Shown: positions 21,101-33,924 of the stretch, in pieces
Layout: every line of letters begins with the position of its first letter
How positions within the stretch are numbered: the first letter of the stretch is position 1
From: Bryoerythrophyllum caledonicum
Lineage: Eukaryota; Streptophyta; Bryopsida; Pottiales; Pottiaceae
Direction: 5' to 3'
Assembly (NCBI GenBank): GCA_963971425.1
Contig: OZ020526.1
Coordinates: 18,815,173-18,879,172 of the forward strand
DNA: 64,000 bases
The notes under the pieces: model-generated
Told to the model about the DNA's origin: nothing
The model's database searches: none
What the model saw: the letters and a program-made list of their open reading frames with translations, nothing else
Program-made: the position numbers and the translations under genes

Positions 21101-24100
21101 GAAACCAGGCAGTGGCTTTCCCATCTGAAATTCCTTCTCCTCATACCTCATTTCCCACATCAGGATGTACTATGGCAATGTCCTCTTCAGTATCCTCACC
21201 ATCCTCTTCAACTTCCTCTTCGGATGTAAATTTGCGACCACAATCACACTGCTTCTGCAATGCAACCAAAAAAAGTAGTGCCGAGAGTGAAAGAATGCAC
21301 ATTACAAGAGAATCTTCCGACGCCACCCATAATCCAGCATCACTAAGAACACGTATCAACCATATTTCCGAAAGTGACTGTCTGCTTGGAAATGCATCTC
21401 GAACTTGCCAAACAAACTAACTTATAAGTAAAAGCTGACAATATTCACACGTTTTGTCCGTTGAAAATGACTTCATAAGAAAATTACCATGAACACATGG
21501 TTTTTTAAATGAAACAAGGGCCTCAGATCCAAGAAATGAAAAACACTGCAGTAGTTAGGAGCTTGATAAAAAAACATGCTCATACTAACCTTCTGTCTTT
21601 CCCTCATGCTCAATAGAGCTGCTCGGTCGTGATGCAGTTGGGGCAAGGACCTCATTGCTTGTTGTAAAACAGCATTTTCTGCTTCAAGCTCAAGGACTCT
21701 GTATATCTCTTCTTTCAAGGCCTAAACCAACAGAAAGTCCCAATTCTAATGAGATACTACAGACTCATTAACGAATATGTTATCTCAAGAAATAACCTAG
21801 AATTCTAGTAATTCCACATCAAAGAAGTCATAGCAGAACGTAAAACAAAGAGAGGTGCATTCAAATTCTTATAAGGATGAATGATATTCAACTTGAAGAC
21901 ATGTATCACACGTACACACATTAAGTATGTGATCGATATCAAATGAAACAGAAGAGAGATGCAGGAATTAACCTCAGTGTACGTATCCTGCATAGCGTTC
22001 CAAGCAGCATGAAGAGGTCCCTGACTGAATAGCCCATTCCTCCCAGGACCCGTAGATCCTTCCTTATCGATTGCTTTGAATTGTCCTGTCCCGATTCTCA
22101 CTTCCTTGCTGCCATGACTTGAGCCTCCCCCTGTTCTAGAGGCCGATCCATGAGATGAACTCTCCGATTCTTTATGATGTATAAAGAGATCCCTCTCTAA
22201 CTTCTTCATTAAGGTTGGATCAAGTTCCTGGCTATGTGTCGGGGTAAAATTGTAAACAGAATCCCCATTTCTTTTCCGTTGATGCAAAGGACCACTGAAC
22301 TTGAGTGGCTGTTTCTTGGATCCAATTTCAGTATCTGATGTATTCCCATGAACACTTCGTTTTCTTCCAGGGAAACACTCAGCGCCGATGCAGCTCATGT
22401 CCTGGGGGAAGGAGTCCGGATCGTCTTCGAACCGTTCATCAAGCGACATAGATTGACTTCTACGCCTTCTAAATTTCTTATCGGTTAGTAGGTGGGAGGT
22501 GGGCACAGACTTTTGAGACCTAGAGAACACATCAGAACTTGTTAGCAGATTGAATGAGTACGCGAGCTTTCAGACAGTACTGATAGAGCTAGTCCAGCAA
22601 CGAAGTAGCATACAAGTGGTACAACTCGTTTACTCTGACGGACTATACCTACATGCTGCAAGGATATACCTACATGCGTTCTTCAAGCTTGAAAATTGCA
22701 AATTACTACAACAATAATTTTCGTGAAACTACTCACAGAACAAATGTGACTTGAACATTTTTTAATAGGTCGCACAAATCCGGAACAACCATGAGGAAGA
22801 GAGAGATAATAACCTGATATTTGTTAAATCTTTAGATGGTTCCTTCGAAAAGGCCTCTGAATCACTTTTCCACTTGAAGAGAGAACGGGAACCACTTCTG
22901 CTATGAGGATCGTTTTCCTGTATATGAGACGTTCGAGGTGACGTTGGTCCAGAGTGATTATGAGAATTATTCGGTACCCCCATTTCTGGGGAGGATATTT
23001 TGTCATCTCCTGTTGCTGCGGTAATACTCAGCTGTTGACCAGCATCTGAATCAAGTACTTCATCTTCCGTCATAAACAACCCATTTGCCCTCCAATTCGT
23101 CTCTGACAAACTGGGCAAGGCAGGGCTTCCATTTGCCAAAGGTTTTGGGGGCACCTCTGGGTGATCAGCAAAACCAAGCACACCAGAGATTGTCGATAGT
23201 GATTGTTGCAGAGTCTGCAACTGATCCAGAAAAGCTGCATAACAGAACCATGAAGGATCAATACTTCGTAAAACCAGGTAATCACAGATGCAGGTCCACC
23301 CATAATAACGTACAGCATACATAAACAAGCCCCTCTGTTACTGGACGACCAAACATAACTAATTCTTCAATCATATGAGGCCATATAATTCAATCGAAAA
23401 ATCTAAATATGGTCAGAAAGATTTAAGACATTGGAAAAAGTCAGACGGAACTAACAAATAACAAAACAGAGGAGGAATATTAGACAGCAGACAGTACCCT
23501 TTCGAGTGGGCTCCAGGTCCCTTAAACGTTCTCGAACTCTTCTTTTGAGCTCTCTTTCCTGGGCCTCCCAATCCTCCCTCTCATGCTGCAAAGAAAGAAA
23601 CAGGAGTCGAAATTCCAGTCGAAAACAGACCAACAGCAAATAACTGACCGGACAGCCCATCATGTCAAACACCAAGTAATGCAGATATTCCCATCCTCAC
23701 ATAACTAGGAATTTGACGAATCGCTCCTACAATACGTAATATTCTCACAAGCTATAAAGTGACATGATTATGATCGACTGAGAACATACACTAAAGACCA
23801 TGAAAAAATGAAAGTACGCTGCCAACATCATGCACATCTATACCGCAAACTGAATGACAGTTTAGTCATTGACCCTACCGAAGGTACGGACGTCTGAGGC
23901 AGTAGCGCAGATCCATAATCAGCTCCGCCTTGTGCCATCTCGACAGAATTCTGATACACCCGAATCGATTCATGAATGGCATCCAACCAAGGCTGCCGAT
24001 ACTCCCGATTGATTGTACGTAAATAGTATACCATAGAGCCCTTCATAATCTTGAATTGCCGCTCTTTTCCTGGGGCAGGAGCCACTGTGGCCCCCTGCTC

Positions 24101-25179
24101 ATGTTAAAGAAAAACAAATGGATTCATCAGTAAATAAAAGTGCAAATGACAATGACTAAATTGATACCAGAAGCAAAAGATCTAATCTCTCTAACTATTG
24201 TTCCCTTATAATCCAACAAGTCCCAGGGACAAGGAACCGCACGTACAAGGAGACTGATACATCCGTGACGACCAATTTGATCTGAATTCTTGTAGTGCAG
24301 CAACAGCCCGGGAGGATTTGCGACAAACCAGCGCCGTCTCCAACGCTTGAACCTTCCGGCCCAAATAAGAACCCATCCTGCAGGTGGCTGCCCACCTATA
24401 TCCGAACCAACACTGTTTGCCCGCTTGTGCCACCTTCGTGGATCGTATATTTTCCTGATTACAAGCACAGCACAAATCAATGCATTTCGTAAAATTACTC
24501 GAGAACAAGAGGAATACCTTCGAATGAGACATCGACGATTCAAATACCCCTGACCACCCTGAGAAGCAAATATAATGAAACCATAGAGGATCAGCGAACA
24601 AGAATGATACAGGGTGAAAAGCTCAATTACAAACAACAATAACAGGCTGCTAAGGAAAATAATTGAAAAAAATAGGGTTCTATAACATACACAATTCTAC
24701 CGATCACCAGGAAAAGACCTCACTTCAGAACACAACCCATGAGACACTTTACAGAAACGAACACAGAAGCGACTATTTAAAATTCCTTTCACGATAACGA
24801 AATCGCAAGCCAATCTACAACCTAAACTCTCATCTCAGAACAACCTACTTCGCAATTCCGAATCTCTTCATCAATGCAAGAATGTCTGCGACAAAGGGCT
24901 CTCCAAAGCACAGATGTAATGCGAATTACCCTTAGTCTACAATCTGAACAGAGATCACGTGAATAAACCAGACCATTGGCAGAGGAACCGGGTAACCACT
25001 CTTGCTTGGACAAACATGTATCCACAGCTTCGACGTGTCGATTACAAAGACCCCGCACTAACGCCAGCTGAAAGAGAAGAAATAATCCAAACCTACCTGT
25101 TACTGTGCGCCAACTCCTTCGAGACTGACGAGCGGCGACGCCGGCGCTGTTGATGCGGAGCCATCGCCATCGCGTCCAT
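18193..25179 (-). CDS. Oxysterol-binding protein-related protein (PH + FFAT-like + OSBP domain)
   Basis: A lipid-transfer protein of the ORP family, expected to exchange sterols or phosphoinositides at membrane contact sites. Seventeen minus-strand exons close in frame to 1068 aa: 25179-25097, 24454-24196, 24094-23879, 23585-23498, 23234-22814, 22519-21973, 21721-21590, 21254-21147, 20883-20702, 20561-20409, 20269-20092, 19847-19737, 19625-19410, 19210-19018, 18840-18770, 18651-18532, 18321-18193. Domains: PH about residues 53-158 (GWVLIWAGRFKRWRRRWFV to QPWLDAI), coiled coil 187-215 and about 539-575, an acidic stretch followed by the FFAT-like EYFEALE at 619-625, and the OSBP domain from about 680. 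The diagnostic EQVSHHPP is at 788-795, split by an intron after Gln789. The C-terminus has EEKQRIARRVRK and YKGTYWEAREKQDWENCPDI. It is longer than the 700-830 aa common in flowering-plant PH-ORPs because of the central linker. Exons 1 and 2 join directly in phase, so I left out an intermediate candidate exon. Confidence 0.93.
20637..20668 (-). other. Possible poison cassette exon in the ORP gene
   Basis: A 32-nt segment bounded by an acceptor-like TTTTCAAG and a consensus donor GTAAGT inside the intron between exons 9 and 10. Skipping it gives a perfect in-frame join of exons 9 and 10. Including it shifts frame and meets a stop in exon 10, ahead of the lipid-binding domain. It may be chance splice-like sequence or a regulated nonsense exon. 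Confidence 0.3.
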
Positions 25180-25557
25180 CGGAACTTTGAACTGTCACCT
25201 AAGTCGAAAGGAGAACGAGCACCGGCAACAAACCAACAGACGCTCCAGAATCACGAAAACCGACACTCAGTCGAAGAACACGACCAACACGCGGTTCAGA
25301 AGCCACAAAGCTCGCCCTCAAATGCCAGTCTCCGCTTCCCGAATTCAGCAACGCCTAACGACAGTACGTCTCAATGCCAGGGTTTCACCACCTCGCTTAT
25401 CCAAATTCGCCGAAGCGCCACACGATCAGAGACGGAAACCCGTGCGGTTCGCCAAAATGAAGCCGTGGCCGAGCATTACAACGCCAGCAGGCGCACAATC
25501 CGTGCAATTAATTACTCCACCATCCGATCTCTCGCTTGATCATTGATTACTTGTCTC

Positions 25558-25588
<31 letters not shown>

Positions 25589-26688
25589 CCCCCGCTAATC
25601 AGCTCCGATAACGCCCGACACTGCACTAAACTCTTCCCGCTCCAATCAACAATCACTTCCGTACTTCAAATTCCACCGCACGATAACCTGCTCAAATTCT
25701 CGCAGAGCGCGTCGCGCCAAACAACTAACACCGTCCGAAGCTGCCTCGAAAAACTACAACCAACCAGCTCTCCCCGTTTTCTCGGGAATTCCAACGCCGC
25801 CTACAAAAGAATCAAAAAGAATTCTCGAATTCGCTGCAACTTCCGCCAGAAGATCTCAACAAACACCACCTGTACAAATGATCAAACACGCGACTGCATG
25901 CCAAGCTCCTCCTCCTCCTCCTCAACGATTTATCTCCATCCACAACGCGCTCCAACGCATCCAAAAAATCGAATCGGAAACCAAAGGCATTCGCAGCTAG
26001 AGACGCCGACCACGACAACGGACGCCAGAGCGAGAATCCACTACCCTAAGCGAGGTCACCCGGGCGAGCAATCGCTACCAGTCCGCATGCCGCCGGCAGA
26101 ACTCCTAATCGCGGCCGCAATTGCCGTGCTCCGAGAGAATTCTCCACCGTCGACACATGGAATGCGTTTTTGCAAAATCCTAACTCCCCATCTAGTGCAC
26201 CAAAACGCGCGGCGAGCGGCTCAAAACGGAGCCACAGCAGCGTAGATCTGGATTCTACTGAAGCGCCGCGGGCGCACTGCGCACCTCCATCGCCACGGCG
26301 CGTGGAGCGAATGGCAACGCCCCTCCCTTTCCTTGCGATGGCGATGGCGATCCTCGCCACTCTCGTCTGTCGTCGTCCTCTTCGTCTTCTTCGTCCCCGT
26401 CTCCGTCGTTCGTCTCCCCACCTTTTCTTTCCACACCAGACCTAAACCCGTCACCACCACGTGTACATCTACTCTCTCCAATCTACCGTAACGGTTCACC
26501 GCCTCGTACATCCGCTTTAGGAGGTCTCCGTCTTTCGTCTTTCCGAGATTGATCTTTCGAGATCGACGGCGGGGATGCGAGGGGGACAGGATCGGACGGT
26601 AGCAAGTGAGAGAACGTGGCGAGAGACGGGATCTTTACCGCTGCGCATGGAGAAGAGGGAAATCTGCCCCCCACGTACATCTGAGGTA
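25180..26688 (-). other. ORP promoter and 5' leader region
   Basis: Upstream of the ORP start on the minus strand. The region is more GC-rich than the intergenic DNA to the right. It has a long pyrimidine tract on the plus strand (GA-rich in the ORP transcript) at about 25551-25591. Several open frames exist, but all have low-complexity or Arg/Ser-biased content and I support none as genes. Confidence 0.5.
25551..25591. repeat. (CT)n microsatellite in the ORP leader
   Basis: Nearly uninterrupted CT dinucleotides with two short breaks. On the ORP transcript strand it reads as a GA tract about 370 bases upstream of the start codon. GA/CT tracts in leaders are common in plants and can bind GAGA-type factors; no effect can be shown from sequence. 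Confidence 0.85.
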
Positions 26689-26786
26689 GGATACCCCAAA
26701 ACCGACCGGCTCCCAATACCGCCATGGAGCCTTAGAAGCGAATAGAAGGGAGCGGTATTGGGTCCCCGGTCGGTTTTGGGTAGATC
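26689..26786. repeat. Long hairpin, arms about 35 bp
   Basis: The left arm (from about 26689, with ACCCCAAAACCGACCGG and CCCAATACCG) pairs with the right arm (CGGTATTGGG and CCGGTCGGTTTTGGGTAG, ending about 26786) with a few mismatches and a loop of about 25 bases. It is about 1.5 kb upstream of the ORP start codon. It could be a very short inverted-repeat element or a small-RNA precursor-like fold. Confidence 0.6.
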
Positions 26787-28640
26787 CAAAATTCAAGGAC
26801 CACATTGTTGAGTACCCAGATTGTTTTTTTTAGGGGTACCTTTGAAAGAATCAGGCATCTTGGGGGCAAAATATAATTCAAAATCAAGGCATTATATGTG
26901 AGGGCTGTATTTATTGGTGGTGGATGTGCTTTTGATGCAATGTGTTGGGTTGGTGATTTGTGAGGTTTGGTGGATGCACATCAGTTATTCTCGGCATACA
27001 CGCAACTAGTACCGGTAACTTATTGCATTTTTCAATTTCCATAGCTGCCTACTTCAGACATTTGAACAGAATTGAATTTGTGGACATGGTTGCAAGCGCC
27101 AACTGTTTGCAGCATTCAAATGCTCGGAGATATTAACCCTGTAAGACTGATGAGTTTTGTTTTCTTTTTTCTTTTTTCTTTTTTTTTCTTTTCTTTTTTT
27201 TTTTCTTTTTTTTTTTTTCTTTTTTCGTTTTTTCTTTTTCTTTTTTTTTTCTTTTTCTTTTTTTTTTCTTTTTCTTTTTTTTTTATAGCATGTGAGAATT
27301 TACAAGTGTTTTAGTTCATGCACAACAACATATATGCGTAGGGTACATTTCATCGCGACCCTACTTCACTATAGCTCTTGATGCTTTTGCACCGGTTTTT
27401 GTGGCGTTGGTCTCAATAGATACCCATCTTTCTCCACCTTTATGCCATAGTATCATTTTTCATGGAGGTGGCTTGTAGAGTTTGCTATCGAGATTGTCGT
27501 GCCGAAACGAACTGGAAATGGACATTGGACCCTTCAAGGGTTCACATGTGGAGGACCAAGGCATTTTAGAGAATTACTACGCCATTGATTTAAAATTCGT
27601 TGAGATGAATTGTTTGTAACTGTAGGCTCTACTTTTGTACTCATAGGAGATGATGTGGTAAAATTTTGTACTCATGAATTTTTACTGTAGAGATGGAAAG
27701 ATAATTGTTTCCAAGTGAAATAGGTGTTCCTAAAGAAGGGACATTTGGTCCTTTACGGGTTAAATTTGAAATGGTAAGGTTGCTTGCTTTTTACCCCTCA
27801 AGGACCATGACTACCTAATGGGTAGGTCAATTTTGTACATAATTAATTCACAATGGAGAATGTCCAAAAGTTTTGGAAAATTCAAGAGAATTCTCTTGGT
27901 GATATCTATGAAATGTCAAGGTGATACACATGCAATGCCAAGGTGAAATTCTTGTAATGTCTTGGTGATATCCACGTAATTCATAGTTGATATCCGTTGT
28001 GTCCAAGCCACTACAATTTGGAAAAATAATTACTTCGGCAAGTAGGTGTCAAAAGTGACCATTGCCTATGGTATGTTTCACCAAACCCACTCCAAAATAG
28101 CCTCTTTTGGATGAGGTATTGGAGACTAATTTAAACAACTATCAACCATTTCAACCTTGGGATCTTGAAGTTTACTAAAAAGGTCCTCCAATGACTCAAG
28201 GTATAATACCTGGCCATTTCCCTTGCATGACAATTTCGCTTTTTAAATGAACAAATGATAGTTGGAAATGGATTCATCACGCCTTCTTCTATTAGGACAA
28301 ATTTTTGAAAAAAATGAAATTCTTAGTTTTAATGCATTTTATATTAGAATTAATGAGGGTTGCCAAGAACTTTCCTCTAGTGTTGCAGGCATAAAAAAAT
28401 CTTCTATTCAACTCTAGAGTACTACTATTCAGCTCTACAATACCATGCCTAGTTGCCCAAAATCTCTACACCAATTTACCATCTCCCCCTATATAGATTT
28501 GGAGCATCCTTGAAATATCAAAGCATGGTACCATGCACCAATGACATAAACTATTCAGGGTTGGGGAAGAAGATAAAGGTAAATAGGAAGAATATATGTA
28601 TATTAAAAATCCATTGTTGAAATGCATACCACAAGACTTA
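26787..28640. other. AT-rich intergenic DNA
   Basis: No gene is seen. It contains a long polypyrimidine tract (27155-27285) and scattered repeat-end sequences such as GGTCCTTTACGGGTTAA near 27750, which suggests decayed TTAA-flanked elements. At about 27900-28000 short phrases of the form GGTGATA(T/C)-CATG(T/A)AAT recur imperfectly. Confidence 0.5.
27155..27285. repeat. Poly-T/C low-complexity tract
   Basis: About 130 bases of T runs broken by single C and one G. An open frame across it gives only Phe/Ser/Leu and is not a gene. Confidence 0.9.
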
Positions 28641-29140
28641 GGACCGCTTCACACCAGGCCGAGTCGAGAGTTCGTCCGTCAAAATTTATGTCCAAACTAT
28701 GGCGAGAGTCCAAACTTTTGGATTTTAAAAAACATTAAAATATATATATTGAAGCCTTTGGGCGGTTGTGGTGTGAAGCTCCAAAGCCGAAGTCCAAAGT
28801 CCAAACCCCATATCATTACGCTAGAAAAAATCAGGCAATAAAAATCAGGCAAAAAAAACCAGCCATAAAACTCGGCCTCTTTCATCTAACGGTCCAGATC
28901 TTAATAGATTTTGATTATTTTATTGAGAGAATCGATAGACTCTCAAATGAAGTTTGGATCGACTAAAAACAGCAACCCAAGATTTGCTCGAGAGTCCATC
29001 GCCTTGGCGCCAAAATTCTCCGAGAGTACTGTCATGAAGGCACATTGGAAGATGACGGGCTTTGGACTTTGGCCATTCAAGCAATCTCATTGGTGGAAAT
29101 CAACAGACTCTTGACTCTGGCGTTAGGTGTGAAGCAGCCC
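28641..29140. mobile_element. Tourist-like (PIF/Harbinger type) non-autonomous element
   Basis: Left end GGACCGCTTCACACC and right end GGTGTGAAGCAGCCC are imperfect inverted repeats. The flanking bases are TTA on both sides (28638-28640 and 29141-29143), the usual PIF/Harbinger target duplication. The inside has no coding sequence; an internal GGTGTGAAGC near 28769 hints at nesting or a rearranged copy. Confidence 0.6.
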
Positions 29141-29398
29141 TTAGGTTGACATGCCATGTAACCACCCATGTTGCCTTATTGCCTTACCTCTACCCATTGC
29201 TATCGAATTTACCTTTAACGTTTTGTGCCACATATCTTCTGCTTTGGCCACCAAATCGGATTTAACCCCTCCCCTTGCAAACATGGGGAATGTCTTCACC
29301 TTTTGTTCAAACATAAAAAATATCCAGCCATTTTTTACTCCGTAGGAACCTATTGTAATTTAAATTGTACATTCATAGAACAATTCACCCTTTAGGCA

Positions 29399-29632
29399 TT
29401 AACCCTTAAATATTATAAAGTACCATTGATGGCCGCAATATTCTACATGTATAATGTTGTATTTGAAATGATAAGGCTCAAATATTGAAATAACCTTCAA
29501 ACAAAAGATCTTTGTTGAAAAAATCTTCAATCCAAAGGTGTAAATCTTGCTAAAATTTAATGCATTTTTTGTATCCTACAGAGCAAAATAGGAGCATGTA
29601 CATATGATTCCCGGCTGACATTTAAGGGTTAA
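29399..29632. mobile_element. TTAA-flanked miniature element, copy 1 (234 bp)
   Basis: Begins TTAACCCTTAAA and ends TTTAAGGGTTAA, so the ends are perfect 12-bp inverted repeats with TTAA at both borders. Internal blocks match 33685-33905 and the right part of 15713-16132, for example TTCTACATG...GTTGTAT, TCTTCAATCCAAAGGTGTAA and TCTTGCTAAA. Non-coding. Confidence 0.8.
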
Positions 29633-30683
29633 TATGCATGAACATAAAAGTAAGCACTACCTTTAATGCTATGATCATTACATCGGTAAAAAGGATCAAC
29701 TTTTTTGGGGATATCCTTTCAAGGTAAATAGTAAAAAAAGAAGATGTAATAGCTTTTTTGAAAGGCAATACTTATATTCTCAAAAAATAATAGATTGCTT
29801 GTGAACAGATGGTGTGGACAAATCTATAGCATCTCCACACTAATGAAGTATTTTGTATTATTAAACGAACAAACACTTTATTCACGCCGGCGTTCTACTT
29901 GCTTCTTGCTAATTTCATATTCTTTCTAATATTCAAATTGTAAAGTTTGAGAAACCCTCAACCGTAGTACAAGTTGTTTTTCAATGAAGGTGGTGGGTAG
30001 GGCAATCAATTTGATAATAGACACTTCTCTTGACTCAACAACTTATGAGAGTGAAAGATATTTCTCAAGGATGTTGGTCCCAAGTTTCATGCCCATCTAA
30101 AGCTCACAAGTACGCGTCCGGCTACAGCTTATGTGTCAGCATATGCAACTCCCAAAGAAGTCAGGCCAACAAGGTAATAAAAAAAAGACCTTGTATTTCA
30201 GGCTGCTGTGGTCAGGTTGGAATGGATCTTGTGCAATGAAAACAATAAAAAAAATCGAGACGACGGGCTACTTTCATCACGTGGAATTTGTGCCACAATT
30301 TCAAGCACCCGACAATCATGGAAGCAAATTTGTGACTTCATCCGAAAGCGGGAAACGAATCTCCGTACGGAAGTCCTGATTGATGTGTAGGCCATTTGCA
30401 GACAAGACATGACTCACTCACGAAGGAATGAGTGGTGACTTTAATGTGAATGTAGTTGTTCTTTAACGCGGCATAATCACCTACCACTAACTTACAGAAG
30501 AATTTTGGAGACACCTTCTTGTTCAACTGCACCGTCTCGACTCTAGAGAATGTGCACTCAGTGTCCGCAATGAATTCAGCCTACCACTACCTCCAAGTTG
30601 TGTGGGCACAAAATTGCCGTATAGTCATGGCAACGCAATGATTCCATCGCTCGACAAATACGTTCCCAAGGGATTACACCCTT
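29633..30683. other. AT-rich intergenic DNA
   Basis: No gene is recognised. Two overlapping frames at 30030-30390 show no family resemblance and no plausible splice context. Confidence 0.45.
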
Positions 30684-31600
30684 TTAACCCTTAAACCCGT
30701 GGAGGACCATTTTCCCTCGGAAGGACGATTTTGATTTTGGGCAGGTTCCTAATATTTGAGAAAAAAAATCTTTTCCTTTTTAACTTTCATGCTAGATTGT
30801 CCTTGATGAGAGCTTCGTGGAGGTATTTTTTGTTTTATTTTTTGGATTCATGGTTTGAAAGTTAGTACCGCTCAACGTTAGAGATAGGGACTCCGGGCAG
30901 CTCCAAAAATTTTGCTAGAAGTTTTACATTGTCATCGAGATTTTTTATACATATATTACCTTCTTTGAAAGTGTCAAAAAAAATAATTCTTGTCTTCAGT
31001 GTCAAACAAAAAACATTTTAACCCAAGTCAAACATTTTCACACATTGTCAAGCAAGGTACCAAAAAAACTTCTTTGTTTCCACATAAAACTTAGAGATCT
31101 TCATGTTTTTCACTTTTTATGTTTTTGACAACAATTTGTGGAGAAAACCTTCTTATGACCGTTTGGATTATCATTTTTGAACAAACTAAGTTCCAAAAAA
31201 AAAACGTAAATTGACAATTTTTGAACCTCTACTCCTTGCACATTTATTTTGAGTATGTTACACCCTTTCTCCACCTCTAAAAATTGGTGAATAAGGAGCT
31301 AATATCATGTTTGACACAATGTTAAAGGATTTAGACTTTGTGTAGTGCAAAAAATTGACACCAAGTGAAGCCTAAGTGTGTTGATTCACTCATCGCAGGG
31401 AAGAAAATGAACGAGTTTCTTGACTTCAAATGCTATAAACCTCATATCCGTGTTGTGAATTGTAGCCAAAAAAATGTGGTAATTTTTATAGAAGTATATT
31501 TTAAGATTTGATGGTTAAAAGTCCAAAATTTTACTTCAAATTTTGATTTTCTTGCTACTTTTTGATAGTGGTAGTTTTGGAGTGTTTCTTGAGGAAATAT
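30684..31600. mobile_element. TTAA-type non-autonomous element, about 0.9-1.1 kb, inverted copy
   Basis: Starts TTAACCCTTAAACCCGTGGAGGACC. It matches the element at 35963-36896 in the opposite orientation over most of its length: the reverse complement of that element shows the same order of blocks, such as GGTTTGAAAGTTAGTACC, AACATTTTCACACATTG and AATTGACAATTTTTGAACC. The right end is worn; TTAACCCTTTAAGGACA at about 31755 may belong to this copy or a neighbour. Non-coding. Confidence 0.65.
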
Positions 31601-32721
31601 GTCTTGGGCCGTCGGAGGTTGAGGTCAAGCAACCTGATTCTGGTCGTCTCTGAAAATTTTGGAAGATAGCCAACATAAAGAATCCGGGGTCAAAATATTT
31701 TTGTTGGCTACATTCCAAAATTTCTAAGGACAACCAGAATCGGGTCGCTCAGCCTTAACCCTTTAAGGACAACACCTACGATCGGGCTTGGGAGATGCCA
31801 CGGGTGGGTAAATTTCAGTGCCGCTCATCTCTACATCATCTACACTGTAGGTATATTTCATGGCAGCTCGTCAATACAAGCATCACTATAGTTTGTCCAT
31901 TAGACTCCGGTGCACATTCTCACTGCATTTGTTGAAAGCGCATGGATTCAAGGAACTTAAATTAGGCCGTGGTCCAAACAAAGATGAAGCACCAATCCAC
32001 CAATTTGCAAATTACTCCAAAAGTGACCACCTATGGGCCTCTCAACATTACAAGGTTAAAGGGCTAAGGCCTAATGATCATTTATGGTTGTTAGGAATCG
32101 TTAACCCTTGTCATAGGCGCTAAAAGCAACTTCCTTGGAATTTTGAACTCCAACTCAATGGCAAAGTAGGATGAGCATCTACCAAGACTAATGCCACCGA
32201 AATCGATGAAGGCACAACAAACAACAATGATTTCCATGAAGTGGGGTTGCAATAAAATGTATCCAATATGTAAATGAGTTATGCATAATCTATTACGCTC
32301 GTAGATTCTTCTAAGCCTTGTGAACTCGTTAGGCCTTAAAGGATTAAGCTTTTCTCTTCCTCCCAAGTGATACTAAAGTCTCACCTCTTCTGCCCAATTT
32401 TTAAATTTATAAAGTACCATTTTTCCAATTCAAAGATTGCATCACAATTTCTTAACCTTTATGCATTTCAAAGTGGTTGCACATCCTGCTTTTAGAATGG
32501 TGGATTGTCACTTCTTTACCAATATACAAAACTGGTGGAAGAGTGAAACATTTCCCTTTTATTTAATAAATCTGAAAGATTGTAATTTTCACTTCAATGA
32601 TGTACCTCTGTTAACTCTTTAGCACCGAGCTATTCAAAATAGGGCGGATTCAAGTGTATATCCAGGTATAGCTTGTTGTGTGTCAGTTAGATGCACTTTT
32701 TTCTTTGTCGCATTATGATGG
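31601..32721. other. Intergenic DNA with repeat fragments
   Basis: Contains the dispersed segment TTACTCCAAAAGTGACCACCTATGG (about 32010) that is duplicated at 15261-15402, and scattered TTAAAGG/CCTTTAA ends. No gene is seen. Confidence 0.45.
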
Positions 32722-32947
32722 CACTACGCTAAAATTGAGAATTAGCGTAACCACACTAATTAATTTGTAAATGCTATAAGTTTTTACTTTAGATGAAGGT
32801 TTTTATTATGAGCACAACTATTGATACTATTCAACGAGGGGAATCATTGTAAACATCGTTGGTAAAAACATTGATCACAAATATAAACTTATTAACATCT
32901 TAGATCATTTACTGTGCTTAACACTAATTCTCAATTTTAGTGTAGTA
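32722..32947. mobile_element. Small CACTA-like inverted-repeat element
   Basis: Left end CACTACGCTAAAATTGAGAA and right end TTCTCAATTTTAGTGTAGTA pair over about 23 bp with one mismatch. The terminal CACTA fits CACTA-type ends, but a target duplication is not clear and the interior is non-coding. Confidence 0.6.
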
Positions 32948-33684
32948 AATACTCTTTAAATGGCACAAATGAATCTTCAGTCCATAAAGGCATTAGCAAA
33001 CTACAATGATCTTCATGAAGTAGGGTTGTCCTGAAATGTATGCACTGCGTAGATGACGTTCTACCTAATCTATTATACTTGTAGATTCTCCGAGGCTCTC
33101 ATGGTCCACGTCGTCATTAAAGGATTAAGCAATCCATTTGTGAAGGATTTTGCAACTACACTCACAAATCATACCAAACTAATTGAATTACATATACATA
33201 AATTTACTTACATTAAATATCACCAATTAGCTCTAATTTAATTTGATAACATGCTAAATAATATTAAAATTGACACCTATCAAATCAAATTAGTTAAATC
33301 TAATTCTAGAAAAAATTAATGCAAACGAGAAAAATATAAAACGGCTATAAGGTGGAGGATTTATTTTTTTGTGTAAAACTTGTTGTAATCTCCTATAAAT
33401 GATCATATATCCCATTTCTTAGTACCTATTCCAATTTTCCTCTACTTGACTATAGATTGATTCATTATCAAAATGGTGGCAAATGATTGGTAGATAATAT
33501 GAGTACAAGAATGATGTGATGTACTAACAACTACACAATGTCATGTCTACGAGCCTGGGTCACTTCAATAATTCACCCAAAAAATCTAAATATGTTATTT
33601 TCCAAATGAAAAAAAATAAGAACTGAGCTTCTCACTGTGGGTGTTTTTGTTTGATGGAGATTGCTATAGAGTAAATTACGTGGC

Positions 33685-33905
33685 TTAACCCTTAAACATC
33701 AAAAGGTCACAATATTCTACATGAATGGTGTTGTATCTGAACATGATAAGATTTGAATATTGAAATGACTTCCAAATGGAAGATGTTAGTTGAAGAATCT
33801 TCAATCCAAAGGTGTAAGTCTTGCTAAACTTCAATACATTTTTGTATTCTATAGAGTAAATTACGTGATTGTATACACAGTTCCCGACTGACGTGTGAGG
33901 CTTAA
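33685..33905. mobile_element. TTAA-flanked miniature element, copy 2
   Basis: Begins TTAACCCTTAAACATC and ends near TGAGGCTTAA. It matches copy 1 (29399-29632) along its length; the right inverted repeat has decayed. Non-coding. Confidence 0.7.
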
Positions 33906-33924
33906 ACTAAACTTATTTAACCCT

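Noticed and set aside
24498..24563. Possible extra exon of ORP between exons 1 and 2
   Set aside because: It has splice-like ends, but using it breaks the reading frame, while exons 1 and 2 join directly in phase.
27072..27314. 80-codon open frame rich in Phe and Ser
   Set aside because: Translation of the poly-T/C tract.
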